Below, one piece after another: positions 18,819 to 25,434 of a stretch of 41,388 nucleotides of DNA. The notes beneath the pieces were generated by a model that saw nothing but the letters and a program-made list of their open reading frames with translations, was not told the origin of the DNA and did not search any database. A program made the position numbers and the translations under genes. Source of the DNA: a virus; IMG/VR virus record IMGVR_UViG_3300009593_000037, positions 1-41,388 of that record. One strand, 5' to 3'. How positions within the stretch are numbered: the stretch's first letter is position 1; every line of letters starts with the position of its first letter.

Positions 18819-19286
18819 CTATACTTTAAGTGCCTCCAAATAAGCTTTAGAGACAGATGACTTAGGTAACTTATTCAAATGATGCCTCACAATATGACGC
18901 ATAGCATCAGTACCATGGCGCATAGCAGGGTTGTACAAACCCATCGCTTTTAAAGCGTCATTCTTGATAGTTTTACCTTCCGAAGGGGACTGAGGGTACA
19001 AACGTACACCAATCCAATCCCCAATTTCTATATTAATCCAACCTATTAAATTCAAAGCATCATGAACGCCCTTAGTGCCAGCCTTCAAAGTACGCTGCGC
19101 AATATAAAACGACTCATAAATCAACTCAACAAATTGACCTTCACAATGTTTCCGCAACCAATAAGCCACATTTTCAGGGTCAACTATTTGCTCATGAGAG
19201 GATATGTAACCGTCACCTGTAGTCCTTAGAACGGCAATACCAGTAGTAGAGCCAGGGTCCACTCCAACAAAAATTCTAGGGATCAT
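18819..19286 (-). CDS. RuvC-like Holliday junction resolvase
   Basis: The 155-residue product has the RNase H-fold signature of RuvC-type nucleases: VGVDPGSTTGIAVL with catalytic D10, ELIYESF with E58, and the C-terminal HGTDAMRHIVRH pattern with H124, D127 and H131. Such phage enzymes resolve branched DNA before packaging. Length is close to RuvC (about 170). The start has no clear ribosome-binding site (ATGTTTTT ATG). It follows directly after the structured non-coding block at 19287-19742, so translation may depend on that leader. The nuclease call is firm; Holliday-junction specificity is inferred. Confidence 0.78.
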   Translation of the reverse strand: MIPRIFVGVDPGSTTGIAVLRTTGDGYISSHEQIVDPENVAYWLRKHCEGQFVELIYESFYIAQRTLKAGTKGVHDALNLIGWINIEIGDWIGVRLYPQSPSEGKTIKNDALKAMGLYNPAMRHGTDAMRHIVRHHLNKLPKSSVSKAYLEALKV

Positions 19287-19742
19287 AAAAACATTGTATA
19301 GGCTTACGAAACAAAGTTGGCGTATCCGGCTAGCTGCAGAGCCTGAATCAGGGAGTGCTTTACCGAACTACCTTAGCCCCACCCTTAGACGCTTTGTGGG
19401 GTACCAACTTGTATAGGTTTGTCCTACTACTCGTCAGCGTGGCCTAACCTATAGTGAGCTGTCATCAGTCAAACTGGGCACACGTGATTAAGTACACTTC
19501 CCATTCCTGAGTATTCATTTAACCTATTACAGGCACTCTTGAGGGCATTTTTATGAGTGCCCAGCTCAGGTTGTTGTAAAGGAATGGCCTTTCCTAAATC
19601 AGCAGACTTCGGAGTGCCTGCTGATCACCCTTCAGCTCTAGGATTTACTACCATGCCGAATAATGAATCCTCACGGAGGTCAAATGACTTCATGGTATAC
19701 CCTGAATCGTCGGGGCGAAAATAGCAGGTCAGGGGGGACTTC
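19287..19742 (-). ncRNA. Candidate structured non-coding RNA, about 455 nt
   Basis: No convincing coding frame exists here, although every neighbouring gene is packed with almost no spacing. Complementary segments are dense: 19314-19320 with 19404-19410, 19377-19382 with 19396-19401, 19412-19419 with 19446-19453, 19532-19538 with 19555-19561, 19598-19605 with 19618-19625, and 19649-19655 with 19691-19697. Two further pairings (19455-19461 with 19562-19568, and 19474-19481 with 19557-19564) are mutually exclusive with each other or with the 19532 hairpin, suggesting a pseudoknot or switch. The minus strand is assumed from the flanking genes. It does not read as tRNA, tmRNA or RNase P RNA. It could be a long leader of the resolvase gene or a free RNA. 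Confidence 0.45.
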
Positions 19743-19753
19743 CTAACCTGCTA
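19718..19753 (-). terminator. Hairpin terminator after the DUF932-like gene
   Basis: On the minus strand an 8-bp perfect stem (TAGCAGGT at 19722-19729 with ACCTGCTA at 19746-19753), extended by an inner AGG/CCT, contains the stop codon and is followed by TTTT. The short T run makes it a weak intrinsic terminator. It could also be the 5' boundary of the structured block downstream. Confidence 0.45.
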
Positions 19754-20897
19754 AGATTGCGGCGTGCTCTAACGCAGAATCATCAAGATCCATAGCTAAG
19801 CTAGTGCTAATATTTCCACGTTGACTTGTTGAAGTAATTGCTTGAGCAACACCAAAAGCTGTAGTGTCGCCACCAGTTATAAAATCATTAAAAATGCTAT
19901 CAGCAACTTCAAGATCAAAAGCACTTTGTAAATACGTTTGAACAACTGTAGGTTTCATATCGACTTTAAGGCCCTCAAGCTCACGTACCTTAGCCTCAAG
20001 AAAATCAGGATTAGCGATCTCTCGAACTTTATCAACTGTCTGTGCAGTTATTAACTCCATTGTGGCTTGCATCGTCCTTTGAGAGACTTCGCCTGATTCC
20101 ATAGCAGAACCAAGATGTACCTTACGGAATATATCTTCTGTTAAGGTCATGCCATTATTACAAACCTCAACAATAACACTTGGGACTAGCGTAAATGAAC
20201 CAGACCCAACTTCAGAATTACGCACTTCAATACCCATAAAGACAATAGGGTTATCAGTACCTCGCTGTCCACTAAATGGAGAGACATAATCCCTTAGTAA
20301 GGCTTCCGAAACTGTTTTGAGTTGTGGCATGTTTATTCTGGCTCGCATGTGCGTATCGCTGATTGATGCTTCGCCTGGCTCAAATCCTATACCGTGTTCT
20401 TCTCTGCAGTTTTTAAGTCCTTCGAATACTGCAGTTAATACATCGTAGTTTTCTATGAAGCTGTAGCTTGGTGAGAGTACCGCACGGCATACATATTGAT
20501 CATCGTGCATTAAACCACGTAAAAGTATGCGTTTGTTCTCTACTGACATGTGAGTGCGCATGATTTCCATCGAGAGTTGGTTATATTCAACCCCTTCACC
20601 CCAGTCAGCTAATTTGGCTAGAAACTTGCTAGGGACGTTGAATTTAGCGCACCATTGCCTAAATGCGTGAGGTGTTAATTCCCACTCACGAGCAGACATG
20701 CCTACACCAGCAGAAGTTATTGCATCTTCGATGTAAGGGGTCTGTAATGCAGCAGGCGTAAGTACACCAATATCTTTACTGTCTAGTACAAGGTCAACCC
20801 TGCATTCTTTCATAAATTCTAAATTAGATTTTAAATCTGTAAAAGTGATAGAACGATTATTAACTCGTTTCATCAGGTTCGTCGATGACTCCATCAT
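19743..20897 (-). CDS. DUF932-like phage/plasmid protein
   Basis: The 384-residue protein resembles the DUF932/phage-plasmid-like TIGR03299 family. The signs are a central region with RAVLSPSYSFIENYDVL, a beta-rich section ending NSEVGSGSFTLVPSVIVEV and the family-like CNNGMTLTEDIFRKVHLG segment. A helical C-terminal part follows. Members are common on phages and plasmids and their function is not established. The start is taken at 20897 behind AAAGGAAC. It overlaps the upstream gene by 38 bp. The stop codon lies within a terminator-like hairpin, which fits an operon end before the structured block. Confidence 0.7.
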   Translation of the reverse strand: MMESSTNLMKRVNNRSITFTDLKSNLEFMKECRVDLVLDSKDIGVLTPAALQTPYIEDAITSAGVGMSAREWELTPHAFRQWCAKFNVPSKFLAKLADWGEGVEYNQLSMEIMRTHMSVENKRILLRGLMHDDQYVCRAVLSPSYSFIENYDVLTAVFEGLKNCREEHGIGFEPGEASISDTHMRARINMPQLKTVSEALLRDYVSPFSGQRGTDNPIVFMGIEVRNSEVGSGSFTLVPSVIVEVCNNGMTLTEDIFRKVHLGSAMESGEVSQRTMQATMELITAQTVDKVREIANPDFLEAKVRELEGLKVDMKPTVVQTYLQSAFDLEVADSIFNDFITGGDTTAFGVAQAITSTSQRGNISTSLAMDLDDSALEHAAILAG

Positions 20898-21216
20898 TGT
20901 TCCTTTCTTTGGACCATTCTTTCATTTGTATAACATCAGCTTCAGGATTTTCTATTAATTCCTCTGCGTCTTTCTTCATCATTTCGTATGCCTCATGCCA
21001 TCCTTTGACTAAGTTTGCATTTTCTACGTCAAGAACTTCTATGCAAGAGGCATATCTATCTATTAGATCAAACGTCATTTTTAATGTTTCTCCATCAACA
21101 GACGGATCTAACGATATTTGGCCGAAAATGTGCAATTGATCTGCAATAGCTATTTGCAATGCATGTATTTGATGCTCATCTAGGGCCACAGTATACGTTT
21201 CTACTTCATCATCCAT
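20860..21216 (-). CDS. Hypothetical acidic helical protein, 118 residues
   Basis: The product is acidic and mainly helical (HQIHALQIAIADQLHIF, FDLIDRYASCIEVLDV, EAYEMMKKDAEELIENPEAD). It has no transmembrane segment and no recognised motif. AAGGGAAAAA precedes the ATG. Its 3' end overlaps the DUF932-like gene by 38 bp, so the two are probably co-translated. Function unknown. Confidence 0.65.
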   Translation of the reverse strand: MDDEVETYTVALDEHQIHALQIAIADQLHIFGQISLDPSVDGETLKMTFDLIDRYASCIEVLDVENANLVKGWHEAYEMMKKDAEELIENPEADVIQMKEWSKERNNDGVIDEPDETS

Positions 21217-21231
21217 TTTTTTCCCTTCTTT

Positions 21232-21492
21232 TTACCCTCTTCTTTTTTTCTTTCTTATCGGTGTGTTCATGGCTTCATACCATTGAGTTTTGTCTACACT
21301 TTTTTTATTGAGCTTTAAAGCACGCTGATAATGGCTGTTGCAAAAACCCTTGGCGTAGACAATATTATCACAGATGGCGATTTCACACTGATCCGCAGGG
21401 GACTTCCGTAAAGGAGTGCGCTTCGGCAATATATATAATCGTTTTTTTTGTCCATAAATCTTAAATTTTGTCAACATTTTGTCTAGTCTCAT
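21232..21492 (-). CDS. Small basic Cys/His protein, HNH-like N-terminal half
   Basis: The 86-residue, strongly basic protein carries CEIAICDNIVYAKGFCNSHY: a CxxxxC then CxxH, a probable zinc site of the kind seen in small HNH-associated or DNA-binding phage proteins. The C-terminus is poly-basic (RKKKRRG). An excellent ribosome-binding site (AGGAGG) stands 5 bp before ATG, and an extended -10 promoter lies just upstream. No catalytic HNH histidine pair is evident, so nuclease activity is not claimed. Confidence 0.65.
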   Translation of the reverse strand: MRLDKMLTKFKIYGQKKRLYILPKRTPLRKSPADQCEIAICDNIVYAKGFCNSHYQRALKLNKKSVDKTQWYEAMNTPIRKKKRRG

Positions 21493-21511
21493 GAAAACCT
21501 CCTGACCTGCA

Positions 21512-21517
21512 ATTATA
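21512..21517 (-). promoter_or_regulatory. Extended -10 promoter (TGCTATAAT)
   Basis: Minus-strand TGCTATAAT is a consensus extended -10 element, ending 19 bp before the ATG of the 21232-21492 gene. The predicted transcript would start about 12 nt before the ATG, just upstream of AGGAGG. No good -35 hexamer is present; its place is taken by a trinucleotide repeat. Confidence 0.6.
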
Positions 21518-21524
21518 GCACCCT

Positions 21525-21550
21525 TACTACTACTACTACTACTACTACTA
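21525..21550. repeat. (TAC)8 microsatellite next to AT tract
   Basis: Eight perfect TAC units plus TA (GTA units on the minus strand), followed by an alternating AT tract to about 21571. It occupies the spacer and -35 zone of the adjacent extended -10 promoter. No other simple repeat of this length was seen in the window. Confidence 0.9.
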
Positions 21551-21572
21551 TAAATATATTATATATATATAA

Positions 21573-21620
21573 GTAACCCCCCTCTTGTTGCGGATGGGCC
21601 TTATTTAAGAGGGGGGTTAC
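21573..21620 (-). terminator. 14-bp perfect hairpin after the transglycosylase gene
   Basis: GTAACCCCCCTCTT at 21573-21586 pairs perfectly with 21607-21620 around a 20-nt loop. It lies 20 bp past the stop of the transglycosylase gene. On the minus strand it is followed by TTATATATAT rather than a pure T run, so it may terminate or protect the transcript. Confidence 0.6.
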
Positions 21621-21639
21621 AGAAATAGACATTTTTTGT

Positions 21640-22023
21640 CTAATAACATTCCCAATGCTTCCAACCACCTATATCAGGCAATGTTAAAAGCCAAAAAGAT
21701 ACCCAAATATTAGCGACAGGATCAAAAGGAGAATAACCACTAAAGCCAGCTTTCTCAGCACGCCAATCCCACCACTCAGGCATATGCTGCATCAAACCAG
21801 AAGCACCACTAGAACTATTAACAGCCCTAGGATCACCCCTACTTTCACAATGCATTACACGCATAAAAACATCAACCTGATCCTCAGCTCCATAAGATTG
21901 CGCAGCATCCACAACAATTGGATACCAACGATCAACTTCCCACCCCCACTGTTCATTAATTGGAGAATCAACAGGAGACACAGGAAACCAAGGAATACAA
22001 AACAACCACAATAAATTCCACAT
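21640..22023 (-). CDS. Secreted lysozyme-like transglycosylase (SLT family)
   Basis: The product has the lytic transglycosylase core: catalytic-glutamate motif MHCESRGDP (E60), SSGASGLMQHMP and a C-terminal Trp/Trp helix ending GGWKHWECY. The start at 22023 is preferred. It yields a hydrophobic signal-like N-terminus (MWNLLWLFCIPWFPVSP) and lies just after a repeated promoter-like motif. The longer frame to 22107 would begin inside a terminator. At 127 residues it is a minimal domain. It would cleave peptidoglycan glycan strands. Its place in the minus arm, far from the M15 endolysin, suggests an entry or cell-wall remodelling role rather than lysis (inference). Confidence 0.8.
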   Translation of the reverse strand: MWNLLWLFCIPWFPVSPVDSPINEQWGWEVDRWYPIVVDAAQSYGAEDQVDVFMRVMHCESRGDPRAVNSSSGASGLMQHMPEWWDWRAEKAGFSGYSPFDPVANIWVSFWLLTLPDIGGWKHWECY

Positions 22024-22033
22024 ACACACTCTC

Positions 22034-22052
22034 TTAGGGCCACAGTTAATAG
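22034..22052 (-). promoter_or_regulatory. Repeated promoter-like motif, copy B
   Basis: Minus-strand CTATTAACTGTGGCCCTAA is 17/19 identical to copy A at 25435-25453 and related to copy C at 23116-23133. It sits between a strong terminator (22076-22124) and the transglycosylase ATG, 10 bp before the start. Confidence 0.5.
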
Positions 22053-22075
22053 CAAGCTGCCATGGCTTACTAAAT

Positions 22076-22124
22076 AAAAAAAGTTGATTGGCCCGGGCGC
22101 TCATCACGCCCGAACCTACTCAAC
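22076..22124 (-). terminator. Strong intrinsic terminator after second SSB-like gene
   Basis: On the minus strand GGTTCGGGCG pairs with CGCCCGGGCC (two G-T pairs) around TGATGA. An outer GTTGA/TCAAC stem flanks it and TTTTTTT (22076-22082) follows immediately. It is the clearest intrinsic terminator in this part of the arm. Confidence 0.8.
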
Positions 22125-22132
22125 CTAGCTTG

Positions 22133-22636
22133 TTACCAAGTATCAGTATCTTCAACTTCGATAAATTCTGAATCTGGCAATAAACCATCGTCATCATTCA
22201 TTGGAGAAAATGTAGGGCGGAGGAATATCCTATCATCATCACCTTCTTGATGGCGTATTCTTACATTAACTGCTTCCATGCTTTTAATCTGATCAGCAAT
22301 TGCATCTTCATCATCTGGATTCTCTTCGAGAAATTCTGCAGTTACACCCCATACTGAGAGATTCTTCTGAGTAATAAGGTTTGAACTATCATTCTGTGAA
22401 AAGTAGAGGTTAGTCCAAAAGGAAATATTCTCTTCAGTTTGGCATTGAATACCAATATATGGATAACCTTTAGCTGTCTCATTAAATGAAACTTCAACTG
22501 CAGAAACGGCACCTTTAAAGCCATCTTTGGGAATTGTAAAACCTAGTGAATCTTTAATATAATCATCGCTGGGAACCAATTCGTCCCAGTCACCGTGCTC
22601 AACTGCACGAGCTACTAATTGAGATATGCTATTCAT
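22133..22636 (-). CDS. SSB-like protein (copy 2, divergent paralogue)
   Basis: The 167-residue protein shares with the 13282-13707 product the order KGYPYIGI, SFWTNLYFSQND, a DD..AI...KSM segment and RIFLRPTF. It likewise ends in an acidic tail with a terminal aromatic (EVEDTDTW). This points to a second OB-fold ssDNA-binding protein. The start at 22636 is preferred because AAAGGATTATGC precedes it; an ATG 15 bp further upstream has no ribosome-binding site. It is followed by a strong terminator. Function is inferred only from the similarity and tail. Confidence 0.5.
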   Translation of the reverse strand: MNSISQLVARAVEHGDWDELVPSDDYIKDSLGFTIPKDGFKGAVSAVEVSFNETAKGYPYIGIQCQTEENISFWTNLYFSQNDSSNLITQKNLSVWGVTAEFLEENPDDEDAIADQIKSMEAVNVRIRHQEGDDDRIFLRPTFSPMNDDDGLLPDSEFIEVEDTDTW

Positions 22637-22702
22637 GCATAATCCTTTCATTATTGAGGGTTTTTTTACCTTCTTTTCACCCTCTTCTTTTTTTCTTTCC
22701 TA

Positions 22703-23035
22703 CTAGCAAGTAACACGATGGGAAACCACAGTGGCTAATTGCCTACCATAATAATCACGACCTTGAAGTGAAATGCGAACATTTTTACCTCCAATATTAT
22801 TATCGAGACATTGCTTAGCTTCGTAGCCTCCAACTTCTCCTAACTCAGGAGCATCATAACCTGCAATTCTAACTCTTAAACCTGAACTTGTGACGAAGGT
22901 ATCTCCGTCTATAACTCTTGAAACTTTAACTTGACAAATAGGATCGCAATCCTTGTATTCTTGATAAGGTTCTTCTTGCCATAAAACCGCTGTATACACA
23001 ATGGCTACCACAATTAGAACATATACCCATTTCAT
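22703..23035 (-). CDS. Membrane-anchored thermonuclease-like (SNase) protein
   Basis: The 110-residue product begins with a hydrophobic anchor or signal (VYVLIVVAIVYTAVLW, residues 4-19) and continues into a staphylococcal-nuclease fold. It has VIDGDTF (D43, D45), VRIAGYDAPE (R56, E64) and DYYGR (R98), matching the calcium and catalytic residues D21, R35, E43 and R87 of the family. The C-terminal helix of the usual domain is missing or shortened. AAGGGGG precedes the ATG. An externally facing nuclease could degrade incoming DNA or extracellular DNA; that role is inferred. Confidence 0.8.
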   Translation of the reverse strand: MKWVYVLIVVAIVYTAVLWQEEPYQEYKDCDPICQVKVSRVIDGDTFVTSSGLRVRIAGYDAPELGEVGGYEAKQCLDNNIGGKNVRISLQGRDYYGRQLATVVSHRVTC

Positions 23036-23115
23036 AATCCCCCTTAATTTGTTAACACTTCATTGAATTTCCTTTCATTTTCATCAACTTCTTTTTTTCT
23101 TTCTAACGAATCATC

Positions 23116-23133
23116 TTAGGGCCACTGTAATGG
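23116..23133 (-). promoter_or_regulatory. Repeated promoter-like motif, copy C
   Basis: Minus-strand CCATTACAGTGGCCCTAA shares the GTGGCCCTAA core and the ATTA element with copies A and B but has one base fewer between them. It lies in the 152-bp gap 23036-23187, 80 bp before the SNase start. The rest of that gap shows only a possible 10-codon frame (MKMKGNSMKC) and AT-rich sequence. Confidence 0.4.
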
Positions 23134-23173
23134 CTTTCGATAATACTTTGTAAGGAGAACAATTTTTTTTATA

Positions 23174-23205
23174 GGTGAGATGGACCCTTACGAGTCCATC
23201 CCACC
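23174..23205 (-). terminator. 12-bp hairpin at the end of the Cys-rich gene
   Basis: GGTGGGATGGAC pairs with GTCCATCTCACC (one G-T pair) around the stop codon on the minus strand. It is followed there by an A run, not a T run, so it is not a standard intrinsic terminator. It may stabilise the mRNA end or act on the opposite strand. Confidence 0.4.
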
Positions 23206-23451
23206 TAATGCGATCAGCTCAACGATAACTTCATCTCTGTCGTCATTAAAGAGAGTAGATGAGCATCCAGTATTGAAGGTATGAAAGCTGTCGTTGGCTA
23301 CAATCCAGTCATATATACCACAACTGTAGTAACCAGGTCTATCTCCAACTAAGTATTTACATGCGGAGTTAGCTGGAGATATAGCTTTGCCGTGAATGCA
23401 AGGCGCTTGTTTACAACAAAAACCTGATCTCACGCATGGGGCATCAGCCAA
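23188..23451 (-). CDS. Small YkgJ-like Cys-rich metal-chelating protein
   Basis: The 87-residue protein starts at TTG behind AGGAG and opens ADAPCVRSGFCCKQAPCIHG. It has further cysteines in SACKYL, YYSCGIY and NTGCSS, seven in all. The CxxSGxCC start is typical of zinc/iron-chelating YkgJ-like domains, which occur as short forms in phages. No ATG exists in frame before the first Cys, which supports the TTG start. It overlaps the upstream 46-residue gene by 8 bp. Role unknown. Confidence 0.65.
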   Translation of the reverse strand: MADAPCVRSGFCCKQAPCIHGKAISPANSACKYLVGDRPGYYSCGIYDWIVANDSFHTFNTGCSSTLFNDDRDEVIVELIALGGMDS

Positions 23452-23584
23452 GTACCCTTCTCCTATTATCTAAATACTTAAGAGTAGGACTTACCTTAAC
23501 TTCTGCATTGAATATTCTATGAATGTACTTAGGATTCTTTGTTATCCTGTACATCCTATATAAATGAGTTGAACGTTTATTCAT
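23444..23584 (-). CDS. Small basic protein, 46 residues
   Basis: A frame fills the gap between two minus-strand genes. It starts at an ATG that overlaps the upstream stop (ATGA) and ends 8 bp inside the downstream gene. It begins MNKRSTHLYRMYRITKNPKY and ends NRRRVLG. The product is very basic with several aromatics, which would suit nucleic-acid binding. Support is from the perfect overlaps on both sides. No family is recognised. Confidence 0.6.
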   Translation of the reverse strand: MNKRSTHLYRMYRITKNPKYIHRIFNAEVKVSPTLKYLDNRRRVLG

Positions 23585-23763
23585 GGTTTCAACTTCCCTC
23601 TTTCTTCTCGTAGAGATCGAGCCATATAACTAATATTTCTACGTAATCGTCTAATCTCCATTTTTAATTTGGATATGTATAAAGGACCGATAAGTATCGT
23701 CATAAGAAAAACACATGTCATTATTGTGCTTAAGATACTCTGGTCAAATTCTGGATTACCCAT
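23581..23763 (-). CDS. Single-pass membrane protein, about 60 residues
   Basis: An N-terminal segment (ILSTIMTCVFLMTILIGPLY) is a clear transmembrane helix. It is followed by a highly basic helix (KLKMEIRRLRRNISYMARSL) that should stay in the cytoplasm. AAGGGAAA precedes the ATG at 23763; a GTG one codon earlier is possible. The arrangement resembles small phage membrane or holin-like accessory proteins, but no family is recognised. It is coupled by ATGA to the next gene. Confidence 0.6.
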   Translation of the reverse strand: MGNPEFDQSILSTIMTCVFLMTILIGPLYISKLKMEIRRLRRNISYMARSLREERGKLKP

Positions 23764-23774
23764 CACTTTCCCTT

Positions 23775-24971
23775 CTATATGTTATGGAGATCATCTATGT
23801 TCAGATGAGTCTCTTCATTATTAAAGAACACTGAATCAATGTCCTTATCCAACTCTGGAACCAGATCCTCAGTTTCACCCTGAGCATCTTCGAGTTCCTT
23901 CTCTTGAGCTTTACGTCGTCTAATAATGTCATGACGAGCCATTGGACGTTTATTAGTTGGTGCACGAAGATTGCGTATCATATCTTCTTCACTAATTAAC
24001 GGCTTGGGCTTGTTAGCCTCTACCACTTCGTCTGGTAAATCAGATTCAGATGCTGTACCATAACCGTCATCAAGATCAACTAACTCACGATAACATGCAT
24101 TAAGCTCAGATATATACCGCTTCCAACCACTATATCTAGCTGGCAATGAGAAATAACCAACATCAATATTAGTAAACTCAAAAGGCGGAATATGCTTAGG
24201 TTTAGGTGGACGCTTATAATTAATATCAAGCAAATTCATAATAACCGTAGCTTGTTTAGTAGCAGCAACACATTCAATAGTGCGACCATCTTTATCATCA
24301 ACATTGAAACCGTAATGAGGTGCTTTCTCATATATCATTGACTCAGGATCGAGCACTACTCTAACTTCATATGTCGAACCAGATTTCAGAGGTTTGAGTA
24401 CACCATAATCAATAAGATCTTGAACAGCAATATAAGCAGGCTTAGATATAGCAAGAATGTCAGATAACAAAACATCTGCTTTAACTCGGCGTAATGCACG
24501 AGGTCTTTGGATAGGCCTACGACTACCATCATTTGGTACAGTCGCTACAACAACAGCTACACCTTCTGGGTACAATTGTGATTCAATGACATTAATATCA
24601 AACCACAATGCATCATCAAAATCTTTAGCAATTTTGACTGGCCTTGGATCACCTAACCTAGCCCAACCGTAATCAATTTGGATACCTCGCATCCATTGAC
24701 AACTATCCAAGTTTCTGAAATTAGCCTTCAGTGATGAAAAGTGATAATTGATCTGTTGGTTGAGTGTTAGCTCTTCTTTAATCTGTTCATCTGTTAAATT
24801 AGTATCTCTTCTTATTTCATAAGCTTTACGCAATGAACCAACATCTGGCATAGGCATAGTTATTTCACGAATCTCATCTTCCAATGCTGACCATTGAATA
24901 ACGAGTTCACCTCCATAACCGCCTTCCCGATGCTGCATTGCAGTAGCTGCATCTACATGGTTATTATCCAT
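23775..24971 (-). CDS. Hypothetical protein, 398 residues
   Basis: I do not recognise this protein. It has a soluble mixed alpha/beta composition, with an N-terminal helical part (LTDEQIKEELTLNQQINYHF) and a middle region rich in strands (AVVVATVPNDG, YEVRVVLDPES). A basic segment (KRPMARHDIIRRRKAQEKEL) and a strongly acidic C-terminus (ETEDLVPELDKDIDSVFFNN) follow. A strong AAAGGAGAGATT ribosome-binding site precedes the ATG. Position among small early genes and the acidic tail would fit a DNA-transaction accessory protein, but this is a guess. Confidence 0.6.
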   Translation of the reverse strand: MDNNHVDAATAMQHREGGYGGELVIQWSALEDEIREITMPMPDVGSLRKAYEIRRDTNLTDEQIKEELTLNQQINYHFSSLKANFRNLDSCQWMRGIQIDYGWARLGDPRPVKIAKDFDDALWFDINVIESQLYPEGVAVVVATVPNDGSRRPIQRPRALRRVKADVLLSDILAISKPAYIAVQDLIDYGVLKPLKSGSTYEVRVVLDPESMIYEKAPHYGFNVDDKDGRTIECVAATKQATVIMNLLDINYKRPPKPKHIPPFEFTNIDVGYFSLPARYSGWKRYISELNACYRELVDLDDGYGTASESDLPDEVVEANKPKPLISEEDMIRNLRAPTNKRPMARHDIIRRRKAQEKELEDAQGETEDLVPELDKDIDSVFFNNEETHLNIDDLHNI

Positions 24972-24991
24972 AATCTCTCCTTTTTAAATAA

Positions 24992-25159
24992 TTAAATAGA
25001 GCAGTTTAGGCACATGCTCAGGTGGTTTATTTTTACACAACGAGGATCTCTTTCTGTTGCCACGACTTCACCTCTATGTATCGAGTCGCCGAATCTTATT
25101 CGCTTACCTTTTGGAACCTTCTTTTTTTTCTTTTTCCTGTAAGATTTGGGTAACCTCAT
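24992..25159 (-). CDS. Small basic protein with C-terminal CxxC, 55 residues
   Basis: The frame begins MRLPKSYRKKKKKKVPKGKR and ends CVKINHLSMCLNCSI, so it has a polylysine N-terminus and a possible metal-binding end. GGAA stands 7 bp before the ATG. It overlaps the end of the 25104-25409 gene by 56 bp in another frame, and the overlap includes an A8 run. It may be independently translated or reached by frameshift from the upstream gene. Coding is plausible but not certain. Confidence 0.45.
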   Translation of the reverse strand: MRLPKSYRKKKKKKVPKGKRIRFGDSIHRGEVVATERDPRCVKINHLSMCLNCSI

Positions 25160-25409
25160 CAGAATATTCCAGATCAGGTAATTGTGTTTGCCAGCAATCA
25201 TTGCACAAGTAATATGCATTCCACATGTTGTTACGTATGCGGTGATTATTTATTAATATCTCAGAATCTGAAGGGCACCAATCATCACCTAAAACTTCTT
25301 GAGTTGATATCTTCCCTTCAAAATATGAAACAGCTTTATAGGCATCAACATCGAGACTGTTCACAATATTGCAGTCATCACATTGAGCCGTAATGGTTAT
25401 CATAGACAT
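25104..25409 (-). CDS. Small two-CxxC zinc-finger protein, 101 residues
   Basis: The product has CDDCNIVNSLDVDAYKAVSY near the N-terminus and YLCNDCWQTQLP about 60 residues later, two CxxC knuckles that probably bind one zinc. The ATG at 25409 follows AAAGGAG at good spacing; an earlier in-frame ATG at 25424 has none. A repeated promoter-like motif lies 25 bp upstream. The C-terminus is EKEKKEGSKR. Small zinc-binding phage protein of unknown function. Confidence 0.65.
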   Translation of the reverse strand: MSMITITAQCDDCNIVNSLDVDAYKAVSYFEGKISTQEVLGDDWCPSDSEILINNHRIRNNMWNAYYLCNDCWQTQLPDLEYSDEVTQILQEKEKKEGSKR

Positions 25410-25434
25410 GTAAGCTCCTTTCATGGCTTACTAG

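Noticed and set aside
19321-19410. tRNA-like look of the minus strand (7-bp AAGTTGG/CCAACTT closing stem and a GGTAGTTCGGTA segment)
   Set aside because: There is no T-arm GGTTCGA-type loop, no proper anticodon arm and the enclosed length is too great for a tRNA.
19421-19480. Hammerhead ribozyme core (CTGATGA and CTGACGA on the minus strand)
   Set aside because: The required GAAA segment and flanking stems I-III could not be placed.
22024-22107. N-terminal extension of the transglycosylase to 22107
   Set aside because: The extension would begin within the intrinsic terminator of the upstream gene and hide the signal-like N-terminus; the start at 22023 fits better.
21236-23101. Repeated T-rich tracts (CTTCTTTTTTTCTTTC at about 21241, 22685 and 23090) as dispersed regulatory repeats
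   Set aside because: On the minus strand they are purine-rich ribosome-binding or Lys/Arg-coding stretches, so simple composition explains them.
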